A stretch of DNA of 64,000 nt from Siphonodentalium dalli. Its lineage: Eukaryota; Mollusca; Scaphopoda; Gadilida; Siphonodentaliidae. The position numbers and the translations under genes were made by a program. Of the stretch, positions 47,546-62,600 are shown piece after piece (positions within the stretch are counted from its first letter, which is position 1; the number at the start of each line of letters is the position of its first letter). The stretch covers positions 106,792,278 through 106,856,277 of the forward strand of contig CP136069.1 in the NCBI GenBank assembly GCA_032622095.1. The letters run 5' to 3'. A model generated the notes under the pieces. The model was not told the DNA's origin. It was given only the letters and a program-made list of their open reading frames with translations, and made no database searches.

Positions 47546-47670
47546 GTATCCCCACCACATACATATATAGGTATCCCCACCACATACATATATAGGTATC
47601 CCCACCACATACATATATAGGTATCCCCACCACATACATATATAGGTATCCCCACCACATACATATATAG
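47546..47670. repeat. Run of five identical consensus units
   Basis: Five successive 25-bp units are identical to the consensus with no substitution, starting at the second G of each unit. Flanking units carry TTTAGG (left) and CTATAG (right). Because consensus units have no stop on the - strand, this run sits inside the longest open frame of the window (47,054-47,689, - strand, 211 codons), which I read as a by-product of homogenisation. Confidence 0.9.
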
Positions 47671-47741
47671 GTATCCCCACCACATACATCTATAGGTATC
47701 CCCACCACACACATCTATATGTATCACCACCACACACATCT

Positions 47742-48585
47742 ATAGGTATCCCTACCAAACACATATATAGGTATACCCACCATACACATCAATATGTATC
47801 ACCGCCACACACATATATAGGTATCCCCACCACATACATCTATAGGTATCCCCACCATACACATCTATAGGTATCCCCACCATACACATCTATATGTATA
47901 ACCGCCACACTCATATATAGGTATTCCCACCACATACATCAATAGGTATCACCACCACATACATATATAGGTATCCCCACCACATAAATCTATAGGTATC
48001 CCCACCACACACATCTATATGTATCACCACCACATACATCTATAGTTATCACCACCACACACATATATAGGTATCCCACCACATACATATATAGGTATCC
48101 CCGCCACATACATCTATAGGTATCACCACCACATACATCTATAGTTATCACCACCACATACATCTATAGGTATCCACACCACATACATCTATAGGTATCC
48201 CCACCACATACTTCTATATGTATCCCCGCCACACACATCTATAGGTATCCTCACCACACACATATATAGGTATCCCACCACATACATCTATAGGTATCCC
48301 CACCACACACATATATAGGTATCCCCACCACACACATATATAGGTATCCCCACCACATACATCTATAGGTATCCCCACCACACACATATAGGTATCCCCG
48401 CCACACACATCTATAGGTGTCACCTCCACATACATATATAGGTATCCCCACCACATACATCTATAGGTATCCCCACCACATACATATATAGGTATTCCCA
48501 CCACATACATATATAGGTATCCCCACCACATACATATATAGGTATCCCAACCACATACATATATAGGTATCCCCACCACACACAT
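47742..48585. repeat. Module pair spaced 1.86 kb, right copy
   Basis: Partner of 45,880-46,745, with TATAACCGCC at 47,898, CACATACTTC near 48,205 and GGTGTCACCTCC near 48,417. Between the two copies lies a stretch including a run of identical consensus units at 47,546-47,670. Confidence 0.75.
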
Positions 48586-49340
48586 CTATATGTATCACCA
48601 CCACACGCATCTATAGGTATCCCCACCACACGCATCTATAGGTATCCCCACCACACACATATATAGGTATCCCCACCACACACATCTATATGTATCCCCA
48701 CCACACACATATATAGGTATCCCCACCACATACTTATATAGGTATCCCCACCATACACATCTATAGGTATCCCACCATACACATCTATATGTATAACCGC
48801 CACACTCATATATAGGTATCCCCACCACATACATATATAGGTATCACCACCACATACATATATAGGTATCCCCACCACATAAATCTATAGGTATCCCCAC
48901 CACACACATCTATATGTATCACCACCACATACATATATAGGTATCCCCACCACACACATATATAGGTATCCCCACCACATACATATATAGGTATCCTAAC
49001 CACACACATATAGGTATCCTCACCACACACACATATATAGGCATCCTCACCACACACACATATAGGTATCCCCACCACATACATCTATAGGTATCACCAC
49101 CACATACATCTATAGTTATCACCACCACATACATCTATAGGTATCCCCACCAAATACATCTATAGGTATCCCCACCACATACATCTATATGTATCCCCGC
49201 CACACACATCTATAGGTATCCTCACCACACAAATATATAGGTATCCCCTCCACAAACATCTGTAGGTATCCCCACCACACACATCTATATGTATCCCCAC
49301 CACATACATATATAGTTATCCCCACCACACACATATATAG

Positions 49341-49490
49341 GTATCCCCACCACACACATCTATATGTATCCCCACCACACACATATATAGGTATCCCCAC
49401 CACACACATCTATATGTATCCCCACCACACACATATATAGGTATCCCCACCACACACATCTATATGTATCCCCACCACACACATATATAG
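49341..49490. repeat. Exact 50-bp dimer repeated three times
   Basis: Units alternate strictly between a CACACACATCTATATG form and a CACACACATATATAGG form. They give three perfect 50-bp dimers at 49,341-49,390, 49,391-49,440 and 49,441-49,490. The same three-dimer cassette is found at 52,634-52,783 (with one TTT change in the first dimer) and 59,859-60,008. Confidence 0.92.
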
Positions 49491-49860
49491 GTATCACCAC
49501 CACATACATATATAGGTATCCCCGCCACACACATATATAGGTATTCCCGCCACATACATAGATAGGTATCCTCACCACACACATCTATAGGTATCCCCAC
49601 CACATACCTATATAGGTATCACCACCACATACATATATAGGTATCCCCACCACACACATATATAGGTATCCCCGCCACATACATATATAGGTATCACCAC
49701 CATACACATATATAGGTCTCCCCACCGCATACATCTATATGTATCCCAACCACACACATCTATATGTATCCCAACCACACGCATCTATAGGTATCCCCAC
49801 CACACACATATATAGGTATCCCCACCATACACATCTATAGGTATCCCCACCACACACATA

Positions 49861-50766
49861 TATAGGTATCCCCACCACACACATCTATATGTATCCCCAC
49901 CACACACATCTATAGGTATCCCCACCACATACATATAGAGGTATCCCCAACACATACATATATAGGTATCCCCACCACACACATATATAGGTATCCCCAC
50001 CACATACATATATAGTTATCCCCGCCACACACATATATAGGTATCCCCAGCACACACATATATAGGTATCCCCACCACATACATATATAGGTATCACCAT
50101 CACACACATATATAGGTATCCCCACCACATACATATATTGGTATCCCACCACATACATCTATAGGTATCCCCACCGCACATATATATCGGTATCCCCATC
50201 ACATACATATATAGGTATCCCCTCCACATACATATATAGGTATCCCCACCACATACATCTATATGTATGCCCACCACACACATATATAGGTATCCCCACC
50301 ACATACATCTATAGGTATCCCCACCACACACATATATAGGTATCCCCACCACATACATATATAGGTATCCCCACCACATACATCTATATGTATCCCCACC
50401 ACATACATATATAGGTATCCCCACCACATACATCTATAGGTATCCCCACCACATACATATATAGGTATCCCCACCACATACATATATAGGTATCCCCACC
50501 ACATACATATATAGGTATCCCCACCACATACATATATAGGTATCCCCACCACATACATCTATAGGTATCCCCACCACACACATCTATATGTATCACCACC
50601 ACACACATCTATAGGTATCCCCACCACACACATCTATAGGTATCCCCACCACACACATCTATATGTGTCCCCACCACACACATATATAGGTATCCCCACC
50701 ACATACTTATATAGGTATCCCCACCATACACATCTATAGGTATCCCACCATACACATCTATATGTA
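49861..50766. repeat. 0.95-kb higher-order repeat, copy 1
   Basis: Unit order including AGAGGTATCCCCAAC, CCCCAGCACAC, the CACATATATATCGG unit, TATGCCCACC and the CATACTTATATAGG unit recurs at an offset of exactly 948 bp. The match covers about 905 bp, ending at TATCCCACCATACACATC near 50,766. Confidence 0.87.
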
Positions 50767-50808
50767 TTCCCGCCACATACATATATAGGTATCCTCACCA
50801 CACACATC

Positions 50809-51714
50809 TATAGGTATCCCCACCACACACATCTATATGTATCCCCACCACACACATCTATAGGTATCCCCACCACATACATATAGAGGTATCCCCAACA
50901 CATACATATATAGGTATCCCCACCACACACATATATAGGTATCCCCACCACATACATATATAGTTATCCTCGCCACACACATATATAGGTATCCCCAGCA
51001 CACACATATATAGGTATCCCCACCACATACATATATAGGTATCACCATCACACACATATATAGGTATCCCCACCACATACATATATTGGTATCCCACCAC
51101 ATACATCTATAGGTATCCCCACCGCACATATATATCGGTATCCCCATCACATACATATATAGGTATCCCCTCCACATACATATATAGGTATCCCCACCAC
51201 ATACATCTATATGTATGCCCACCACACACATATATAGGTATCCCCACCACATACATCTATAGGTATCCACACCACACACATATATAGGTATCCCCACCAC
51301 ATACATATATAGGTATCCCCACCACATACATCTATATGTATCCCCACCACATACATATATAGGTATCCCCACCACATACATCTATAGGTATCCCCACCAC
51401 ATACATATATAGGTATCCCCACCACATACATATATAGGTATCCATACCACATACATATATAGGTATCCCCACCACATACATATATAGGTATCACCACCAC
51501 ATACATCTATAGGTATCCCCACCACACACATCTATATGTATCACCACCACACACATCTATAGGTATCCCCACCACACACATATATAGGTATCCCCACCAC
51601 ACACATCTATATGTATCCCCACCACACACATATATAGGTATCCCCACCACATACTTATATAGGTATCCCCACCATACACATCTATAGGTATCCCACCATA
51701 CACATCTATATATA
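50809..51714. repeat. 0.95-kb higher-order repeat, copy 2
   Basis: Second copy of 49,861-50,766, with private changes such as TTATCCTCGCC near 50,965 and GGTATCCATACC near 51,440. Two further versions of the block begin near 53,180 and 60,406, so it exists four times in the right third of the window. Confidence 0.85.
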
Positions 51715-52633
51715 TTACCGCCACACTCATATATAGGTATCCCCACCACATACATATATAGGTATCACCACCACATACATATATAGGTATCCCCACCACA
51801 AAAATCTATAGGTATCCCCACCACACACATCTATATGTATCACCACCACATACATATATAGGTATCCCCACCACACACATATATAGGTATCCCCACCACA
51901 TACATATATAGGTATCCCAACCACACACATATAGGTATCCTCACCACACACATATATAGGTATCCCCACCACACACATATATAGGTATCCCCACCACACA
52001 CATCTATATGTATCCCCACCACACACATATATAGGTATCACCACCACATACATATATAGGTATCCCGCCACACACATATATATGTATTCCCGCCACACAA
52101 ATATATAGGTATTCCCGCCACATACATATATAGGTATCCTCACCACACACATCTATAGGTATCCCCACCACATACATATATAGGTATCACCACCACATAC
52201 ATATATAGGTATCCCCACCACACACATATATAGGTATCCCCGCCACATACATATATAGGTATCACCACCATACACATATATAGGTCTCCCCACCGCATAC
52301 ATCTATATGTATCCCAACCGCACACATCTATATGTATCCCAACCACACGCATCTATAGGTATCCCCACCACACACATATATAGGTATCCCCACCATACAC
52401 ATCTATAGTTATCACCACCACATACATCTATAGGTATCCCCACCAAATACATCTATAGGTATCCCCACCACATACATCTATATGTATCCCCGCCAGACAC
52501 ATCTATAGGTATCCTCACCACACACATATATAGGTATCCCCACCACAAACATCTATAGGTATCCCCACCACACACATCTATATGTATCCCCACCACATAC
52601 ATATATAAGTATCCCCACCACACACATATATAG

Positions 52634-52783
52634 GTTTCCCCACCACACACATCTATATGTATCCCCACCACACACATATATAGGTATCCCCACCACACAC
52701 ATCTATATGTATCCCCACCACACACATATATAGGTATCCCCACCACACACATCTATATGTATCCCCACCACACACATATATAG
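52634..52783. repeat. 50-bp dimer repeated three times, second locus
   Basis: Same alternating two-unit cassette as 49,341-49,490. The first dimer carries GTTTCCCC instead of GTATCCCC; the other two are perfect. It lies in the left copy of the 7.2-kb-spaced duplication. Confidence 0.9.
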
Positions 52784-54827
52784 GTATCACCACCACATAC
52801 ATATATAGGTATCCCGCCACACACATATATAGGTATTCCCGCCACACACATATATAGGTATTCCAGCCACATACATATATAGGTATCCTCACCACACACA
52901 TCTATAGGTATCCCCACCACATACATATATAGGTATCACCACCACATATATATATAGGTATCCCCACCACACACATATATAGGTATCCCCGCCACATACA
53001 TATATAGGTATCACCACCATACACATATATAGGTCTCCCCACCGCATACATCTATATGTATCCCAACCACACACATCTATATGTATCCCAACCACACGCA
53101 TCTATAGGTATCCCCACCACACACATATATAGGTATCCCCACCATACACATCTATAGGTATCCCCACCACACACATATATAGGTATCCCCACCACACACA
53201 TTTATATGTATCCCCACCACACACATATATAGGTATCCCCACCACATACATATAGAGGTATCCCCAACACATACATATATAGGTATCCCCACCACACACA
53301 TATATAGGTATCCCCACCACATACATATATAGTTATCCCCGCCACACACATATATAGATATCCCCAGCACACACATATATAGGTATCCCCACCACATACA
53401 TATATAGGTATCACCATCACACACATATATAGGTATCCCCACCACATACATATATTGGTATCCCACCACATACATCTATAGGTATCCCCACCGCACACAT
53501 ATATCGGTATCCCCATCACATACATATATAGGTATCCCCTCCACAAACATATATAGGTATCCCCACCACATACATCTATATGTATGCCCACCACACACAT
53601 ATATAGGTATCCCCACCACATACATCTATAGGTATCCCCACCACACACATATATAGGTATCCCCACCACATACATATATAGGTATCCCCACCACATACAT
53701 CTATATGTATCCCCACCACATACATATATAGGTATCCCCACCACATACATCTATAAGTATCCCCACCACATACATATATAGGTATCCCCACCACATACAT
53801 ATATAGGTATCCCCACCACATACATATATAGGTATCCCCACCACATACATATATAGGTATCCCCACCACATGCATCTATAGGTATCCCCACCACACACAT
53901 CTATATGTATCACCACCACACACATCTATAGGGATCCCCACCACACACATATATAGGTATCCCCACCACACACATCTATATGTATCCCCACCACACACAT
54001 ATATAGGTATCCCCACCACATACTTATATAGGTATCCCCACCATACACATCTATAGGTATCCCACCATACACATCTATATGTATCACCACCACACACATA
54101 TTTAGGTATCCCCACCACACACATGTATATGTATCCCCACCACACACATATATAGGTATCACCACCACATACATATATAGGTATCCCCGCCACACACATA
54201 TATAGGTATTCCCGCCACATACATATATAGGTATCCTCACCACACACATCTATAGGTATCCCCACCACACACATATATAGGTATCCCCACCACACACATC
54301 TATATGTATCCCCACCACACACATATATAGGTATCACCACCACATACATATATAGGTATCCAGGCCACACACATATATAGGTATTCCCGCTACATACATA
54401 TATAGGTATCCTCACCACACACATCTATATGTATCCCCACCACATACATATATAGGTATCACCACCACATACATATATAGGTATCCCCACCACACACATA
54501 TATAGGTATCCCCGCCACATACATCTATATGTATCCCAACCACACACATCTATATGTATCCCAACCACACGCATCTATAGGTATCCCCACCACACACATA
54601 TATAGGTATCCCACCATACACATCTATAGGTATCCCCACCACACACATATATAGGTATCCCCACCACACACATCTATATGTATCCCCACCACACACATAT
54701 ATAGGTATCCCCACCACACACAGATATAGGTATCCCCACCATACACATCAATATGTATCACCGCCACACACATATATAGGTATCCCCTCCACATACATAT
54801 ATAGGTATCCCCACCATACACATATAT

Positions 54828-55475
54828 AGGTCTCCCTGCCACATACATCTATAGGTATCACCAACACATACATCTATAGTTATCACCACCACATACATCT
54901 ATAGGTATCCCCACCACATACATCTATAGGTATCCCCACCACATACATCTATAGGTTTCCCCGCCACACACATCTATAGGTATCCTCACCACACACATAT
55001 ATAGGTATCCCCACCACATACATATATAGGTATCCCCACCACACACATATATATGTATCCCCACCACACACATATATAGGTATAACCACCACATACATAT
55101 ATAGGTATCCCCGCCACACACATATATAGGTATTCCCGCCACATACATATATAGGTATCCTCACCACACAAATCTATAGGTATCCCCACCACATACATAT
55201 ATAGGTATCACCACCACATACATATATAGGTATCCCCACCACACACATATATAGGTATCCCGCCACATACATATATAGGTATCACCACCATACACATATA
55301 TAGGTATCCCCACCGCATACATCTATATGTATCCCAACCACACACATCTATATGTATCCCAACCACACGCATCTATAGGTATCCCCACCACACACATATA
55401 TAGGTATCCCCACCATACACATCTATAGGTATCCCCACCACACACATATATAGGTATCCCCACCACACACATCAA
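54828..55475. repeat. 0.8-kb-spaced tandem duplication, copy 1
   Basis: From the GGTCTCCCTGCC unit at about 54,828 the unit order repeats 797 bp later with few differences. It includes GGTTTCCCCGCC (54,954 and 55,751), GGTATAACCACC (55,079 and 55,876) and the GGTATCCCGCC short unit. The match runs for about 645 bp. Confidence 0.87.
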
Positions 55476-55624
55476 TATGTATCACCACCACATACATATA
55501 TAGGTATCCCCACCACACACATATATAGGTATCCCCACCACATACATATATAGGTATCCCCACCACACACATATAGGTATCCTCACCACACACATATATA
55601 GGTATCCTCACCACACACATATAT

Positions 55625-56272
55625 AGGTCTCCCTGCCACATACATCTATAGGTATCACCAACACATACATCTATAGTTATCACCACCACATACATCTATA
55701 GGTATCCCCACCACATACATCTATAGGTATCCCCACCACATACATCTATAGGTTTCCCCGCCACACACATCTATAGGTATCCTCACCACACACATATATA
55801 GGTATCCCCACCACATACATATATAGGTATCCCCACCACACACATATATATGTATCCCCACCACACACATATATAGGTATAACCACCACATACATATATA
55901 GGTATCCCCGCCACACACATATATAGGTATTCCCGCCACATACATATATAGGTATCCTCACCACACAAATCTATAGGTATCCCCACCACATACATATATA
56001 GGTATCACCACCACATACATATATAGGTATCCCCACCACACACATATATAGGTATCCCGCCACATACATATATAGGTATCACCACAATACACATATATAG
56101 GTATCCCCACCGCATACATCTATATGTATCCCAACCACACACATCTATATGTATCCCAACCACACGCATCTATAGGTATCCCCACCACACACATATATAG
56201 GTATCCCCACCATACACATCTATAGGTATCCCCACCACACACATATATAGGTATCCCCACCACACACATCTA
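55625..56272. repeat. 0.8-kb-spaced tandem duplication, copy 2
   Basis: Second member of the 797-bp pair. It differs by a CCACAATAC unit near 56,085. The corresponding region of the right-hand long duplication (about 62.4-63.1 kb) contains this segment only once. Confidence 0.87.
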
Positions 56273-59200
56273 TATGTATCCCCACCACACACATCTATAG
56301 GTATCCCCACCACACACAGATATAGGTATTCCCACCATACACATCAATATATATCACCGCCACACACATATATAGGAATCCCCACCACATACATCTATAG
56401 GTATCCCCACCATACACATATATAGGTATCCCCACCATACACATCTATATGTATAACCGCCACACTCATATATAGGTATCCCCACCACATACATCTATAG
56501 GTATCACCACCACATACATATATAGGTATCCCCACAACATAAATCTATAGGTATCCCCACCACACACATCAATATGTATCACCACCACATACATATATAG
56601 GTATCCCCACCACACGCATATATAGGTATCCCCACCACATACATATATAGGTATCCCCACCACACACATATAGGTATCCTCACCACACACATATATAGGT
56701 ATCCTCACCACACACATATATAGGTCTCCCCGCCACATACATCTATAGGTATCACCACCACATACATCTATAGTTATCACCACCACATACATCTATAGGT
56801 ATCCCCACCACATACATCTATAGGTATCCCCACCACATACATCTATATGTATCCCCGCCACACACATCTATAGGTATCCTCACCATACACATATATAGGT
56901 ATCCCCACCATACACATCTATAGGTATCCCCGCCACACACATTTATAGGTATCCCCACCACATACATATATAGGTATCCCCACCACACACATATATAGGT
57001 ATCCCCACCACATACATATATAGGTATCACCACCACACACATATAAATATCCCCGCCACATACATATAGGTATCCCCACCACACACATATAGGTATCCCC
57101 ACCACACACATCTATAGGTATCACCACCACATACATATAGAGGTATCCCCAACACATACATATATAGGTATCCCACCACATACATATATAGGTATCCCCA
57201 CCACATACATATATAGTTATCCCCGCCACACACATATATAGGTATCCCCAGCACACACATATATAGGTATCCCCACCGCACACATATATCGGTATCCCCA
57301 TCACATACATATATAGGTATCCCCACCATATACATATATAGGTATCCCCACCACATACATCTATATGTATGCCCACCACACACATATATAGGTATCCCCA
57401 CCACATACATCTATAGGTATCCCCACCACATACATATATAGGTATCCCCACCACATACATCTATAGGTATCCCCACCACATACATATATAGGTATCCCCA
57501 CCACATACATATATAGGTATCCCCACCACATACATATATAGGTATCCCCACCACATACATATATAGGTATCCCCACCACATACATCTATAGGTATCCCCA
57601 CCACACACATCTATATGTATCACCACCACACACATCTATAGGTATCCCCACCACACACATATATAGGTATCCCCACCACACACATCTATATGTATCCCCA
57701 CCACACACATATATAGGTATCCCCACCACATACTTCTATAGGTATCCCCACCATACACATCTATAGGTATCCCACCATACACATATATAGGTATCCCACC
57801 ATACACATCTATATGTATAACCGCCACACTCATATATAGGTATCCCCACCACATACATATATAGGTATCGCCACCACATACATATATAGGTATCCCCACC
57901 ACATAAATCTATAGGTATCCCCACCACACACATCTATATGTATCACCACCACATACATATATAGGTATCCCCAGCACACACATATATAGGTATCCCCACC
58001 ACATACATATATAGGTATCCCAACCACACACATATAGGTATCCTCACCACACACATATATAGGTATCCTCACCACACACATATATAGGTATCCCCGCCAC
58101 ATACATCTATAGGTATCACCAACACATACATCTAAAGTTATCACCACCACATACATCTATAGGTATCACCACCACATTCATCTATAGGTATCCCCACCAC
58201 ATACATCTATATGTATCCCCGCCACACACATCTATAGGTATCCTCACCACACACATATATAGGTATTCCCACCACAAACATCTATAGGTATCCCCACCAC
58301 ACACATCTATATGTATCCCCACCACATACATATATAGGTATCCCCACCACACACATATATAGGTATCCCCACCACATACATATATAGGTATCCCCACCAT
58401 ACACATATAATGGTATCCCCACCACACACATCTATATGTATCCCCACCACACACATATATAAGTATCACCACCACACACATCTATATGTATCCCCACCAC
58501 ACACATATATAGGTATTCCCACCATACACATCTATATGTATCCCCACCACACACATATATAGGTATCACCACCACATACATATATAGGTATCCCCGCCAC
58601 ACACATATATAGGTATTCCCGCCACATACATATATAGGTATCCTCACCACACACATCTATAGGTATCCCCACCACATACATATATAGGTATCAGCACCAC
58701 ATCCATATATAGGTATCCCCACCACACACATATATAGGTATCCCCGCCACATACATATATAGGTATCACCACCATACACATATATAGGTCTCCCCACCGC
58801 ATACATCTATATGTATCCCAACCACACACATCTATATGTATCCCAACCACACGCATCTATATGTATCCCCACCACACACATATATAGGTATCCCCACCAT
58901 ACACATCTATAGGTATCCCCACCACACACATCTATATGTATCCCCACCACACACATCTTTAGGTATCCCCACCACACACAGATATAGGTATCCCCACCAT
59001 ACACATCAATATGTATCACCGCCACACACATATATAGGTATCCCCATGACATACATCTATAGGTTTCCCCACCATACACATATATAGGTATCCCCACCAT
59101 ACACATCTATATGTATAACCGCCACACTCATATATAGGTATCCCCACCACATACATCTATATGTATCACCACCACATACATATATAGGTATCCCCACCAC

Positions 59201-59677
59201 ACACATATATAGGTATCCCCACCACATACATATATAGGTATCCCCACCACACACATATAGGTATCCTCACCACACACATATATAGGTATCCTCACCACAC
59301 ACATATATAGGTCTCCCCGCCACATACATCTATAGGTATCACCACCACATACATCTATAGTTATCACCACCACATACATCTATAGGTATCCCCACCACAT
59401 ACATCTATAGGTATCCCCACCACATACATCTATATGTATCCCCGCCACACACATCTATAGGTATCCTCACCACACACATATATAGGTATCCCCACCACAT
59501 ACATATATAGGTATCCCAACCACACACATATAGGTATCCTCACCACACACATATATAGGTATCCTCACCTCACACATATATAGGTATCCCCGCCACATAC
59601 ATCTATAGGTATCACCACCACATACATCTATAGTTATCACCACCACATACATCTATAGGTATCCCCACCAAATACAT

Positions 59678-62600
59678 CTATAGGTATCCCCACCACATAC
59701 ATCTATATGTATCCCCGCCAGACACATATATAGGTATCCTCACCACACACATATATAGGTATCCCCACCACAAACATCTATAGGTATCCCCACCACACAC
59801 ATCTATATGTATCCCCACAACATACATATATAAGTATCCCCACCACACACATATATAGGTATCCCCACCACACACATCTATATGTATCCCCACCACACAC
59901 ATATATAGGTATCCCCACCACACACATCTATATGTATCCCCACCACACACATATATAGGTATCCCCACCACACACATCTATATGTATCCCCACCACACAC
60001 ATATATAGGTATCACCACCACATACATATATAGGTATCCCCGCCACACACATATATAGGTATCCCCGCCACACACATATATAGGTATTCCCGCCACATAC
60101 ATATATAGGTATCCTCACCACACACATCTATAGGTATCCCCACCACATACATATATAGGTATCACCACCACATACATATATAGGTATCCCCACCACACAC
60201 ATATATAGGTATCCCCGCCGCATACATATATAGGTATCACCACCATACACATATATAGGTCTCCCCACCGCATACATCTATATGTATCCCAACCACACAC
60301 ATCTATATGTATCCCAACCACACGCATCTATACGTATCCCCACCACACACATATATAGGTATCCCCACCATACTCATCTATAGGTATCCCCACCACACAC
60401 ATATATAGGTATTCCCACCACACACATCTATATGTATCCCCACCACAAACATCTATAGGTATCCCCACCACATACATATAGAGGTATCCCCAACACATAC
60501 ATATATAGGTATCCCCACCACACACATATATAGGTATCCCCACCACATACATATAAAGATATCCCCGCCACACACATATATAGGTATCCCCAGCACACAC
60601 ATATATAGGTATCCCCACCACATACATATATAGGTATCACCATCACACACATATATAGGTATCCCCACCACATACATATATTGGTATCCCACCACATACA
60701 TCTATAGGTATCCCCACCGCACACATATATCGGTATTCCCATCACATACATATATAGGTATCCCCTCCACATACATATATAGGTATCCCCACCACATACA
60801 TCTATATGTATGCCCACCACACACATATATAGGTATCCCCACCACATACATCTATAGGTATCCCCACCACACACATATATAGGTATCCCCACCACATACA
60901 TATATAGGTATCCCCACCACATACATCTATATGTATCCCCACCACATACATATATAGGTATCCCCACCACATACGTCTATAGGTATCCCCACCACATACA
61001 TATATAGGTATCCCCACCACATACATATATAGGTATCCCCACCACATACATATATAGGTATCCACACCAAATACATATATAGGTATCCCCACCACATGCA
61101 TCTATAGGTATCCCCACCACACACATCTATATGTATCACCACCACACACATCTATAGGTATCCCCACCACACACATATATAGGTATCCCCACCACACACA
61201 TCTATATGTATCCCCACCACACACATATATAGGTATCCCCACCACATACTTATATAGGTATCCCCACCATACACATCTATAGGTATCCCACCATACACAT
61301 CTATATGTATCACCACCACACACATATATAGGTATCCCCACCACACACATCTATATGTATCCCCACCACACACATATGTAGGTATCACCACCACATACAT
61401 ATATAGGTATCCCCGCCACACACATATATAGGTATTCCCGCCACATACATATATAGGTATCCTCACCACACACATCTATAGGTTTCCCCACCACACACAT
61501 ATATAGGTATCCCCACCACACACATCTATATGTATCCCCACCACACACATATATAGGTATCACCACCACATACATATATAGGTATCCCCGCCACACACAT
61601 ATATAGATATTCCCGCCACATACATATATAGGTATCCTCACCACACACATCTATATGTATTCCCACCACATACATATATAGGTATCACCACCACATACAT
61701 ATTTAGGTATCCCCACCACACAAATATATAGGTATCCCCGCCACATACATATATAGGTATCACCACCATACACATATATAGGTCTCCCCACCGCATACAT
61801 CTATATGTATCCCAACCACACACATCTATATGTATCCCAACCACACGCATCTATAGGTATCCCCACCACACACATATATAGGTATCCCCACCATACACAT
61901 CTATAGGTATCCCCACCACACACATATATAGGTATCCCCACCACACACATCTATATGTATCCCCACCACACACATATATAGGTATCCCCACCACACACAG
62001 ATATAGGTATCCCCACCATACACATCAATATGTATCACCGCCACACACATATATAGGTATCCCCTCCACATACATATATAGGTATCCCCAACATACACAT
62101 ATATAGGTATTCCCACCATACACATCTATATGTATAACCGCCACACTCATATATAGGTATCCCCACCACATACATCTATAGGTATCACCACCACATACAT
62201 ATATAGGTATCCCCACCACATAAATATATAGGTATCCCCACCACATAAATATATAGGTATCCCCACCACACACATCAATATGTATCACCACCACATACAT
62301 ATATAGGTATCCCCACCACACACATATATAGGTATCCCCACCACATACATATATAGGTATCCCCACCACACACATATAGGTATCCTCACCACACACATAT
62401 ATAGGTATCCTCACCACACACATATATAGGTCTCCCCGCCACATACATCTATAGGTATCACCACTACATACATCTATAGTTATCACCACCACATACATCT
62501 ATAGGTATCCCCACCACATACATCTATAGGTATCACCACCACATACATCTATATGTATCCCCGCCACACACATCTATAGGTATCCTCACCACACACATAT

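Larger units (their letters stand above)
52453..57200. repeat. Large duplication of the right third, left copy
   Basis: Unit order matches 59,678-64,000. Offsets are 7,225-7,227 bp up to about 54.3 kb, about 7,279 near 54.6 kb, about 7,600 near 55.0 kb, and about 6,804 from 55.8 kb to 57.2 kb. The fall from 7,600 to about 6,803 is 797 bp, which is exactly the extra tandem copy described at 54,828-56,272. A private GGGATCCCC unit (a BamHI site, 53,932-53,937) lies in this copy. Confidence 0.82.

Noticed and set aside
47054-47689. Longest open frame in the window, 211 codons on the - strand
   Set aside because: It is a run of repeat units with few stop-creating variants. The predicted peptide is the same 25-residue cycle found in all three - frames throughout the array, with no domain, no distinct start context and no codon bias apart from the repeat.
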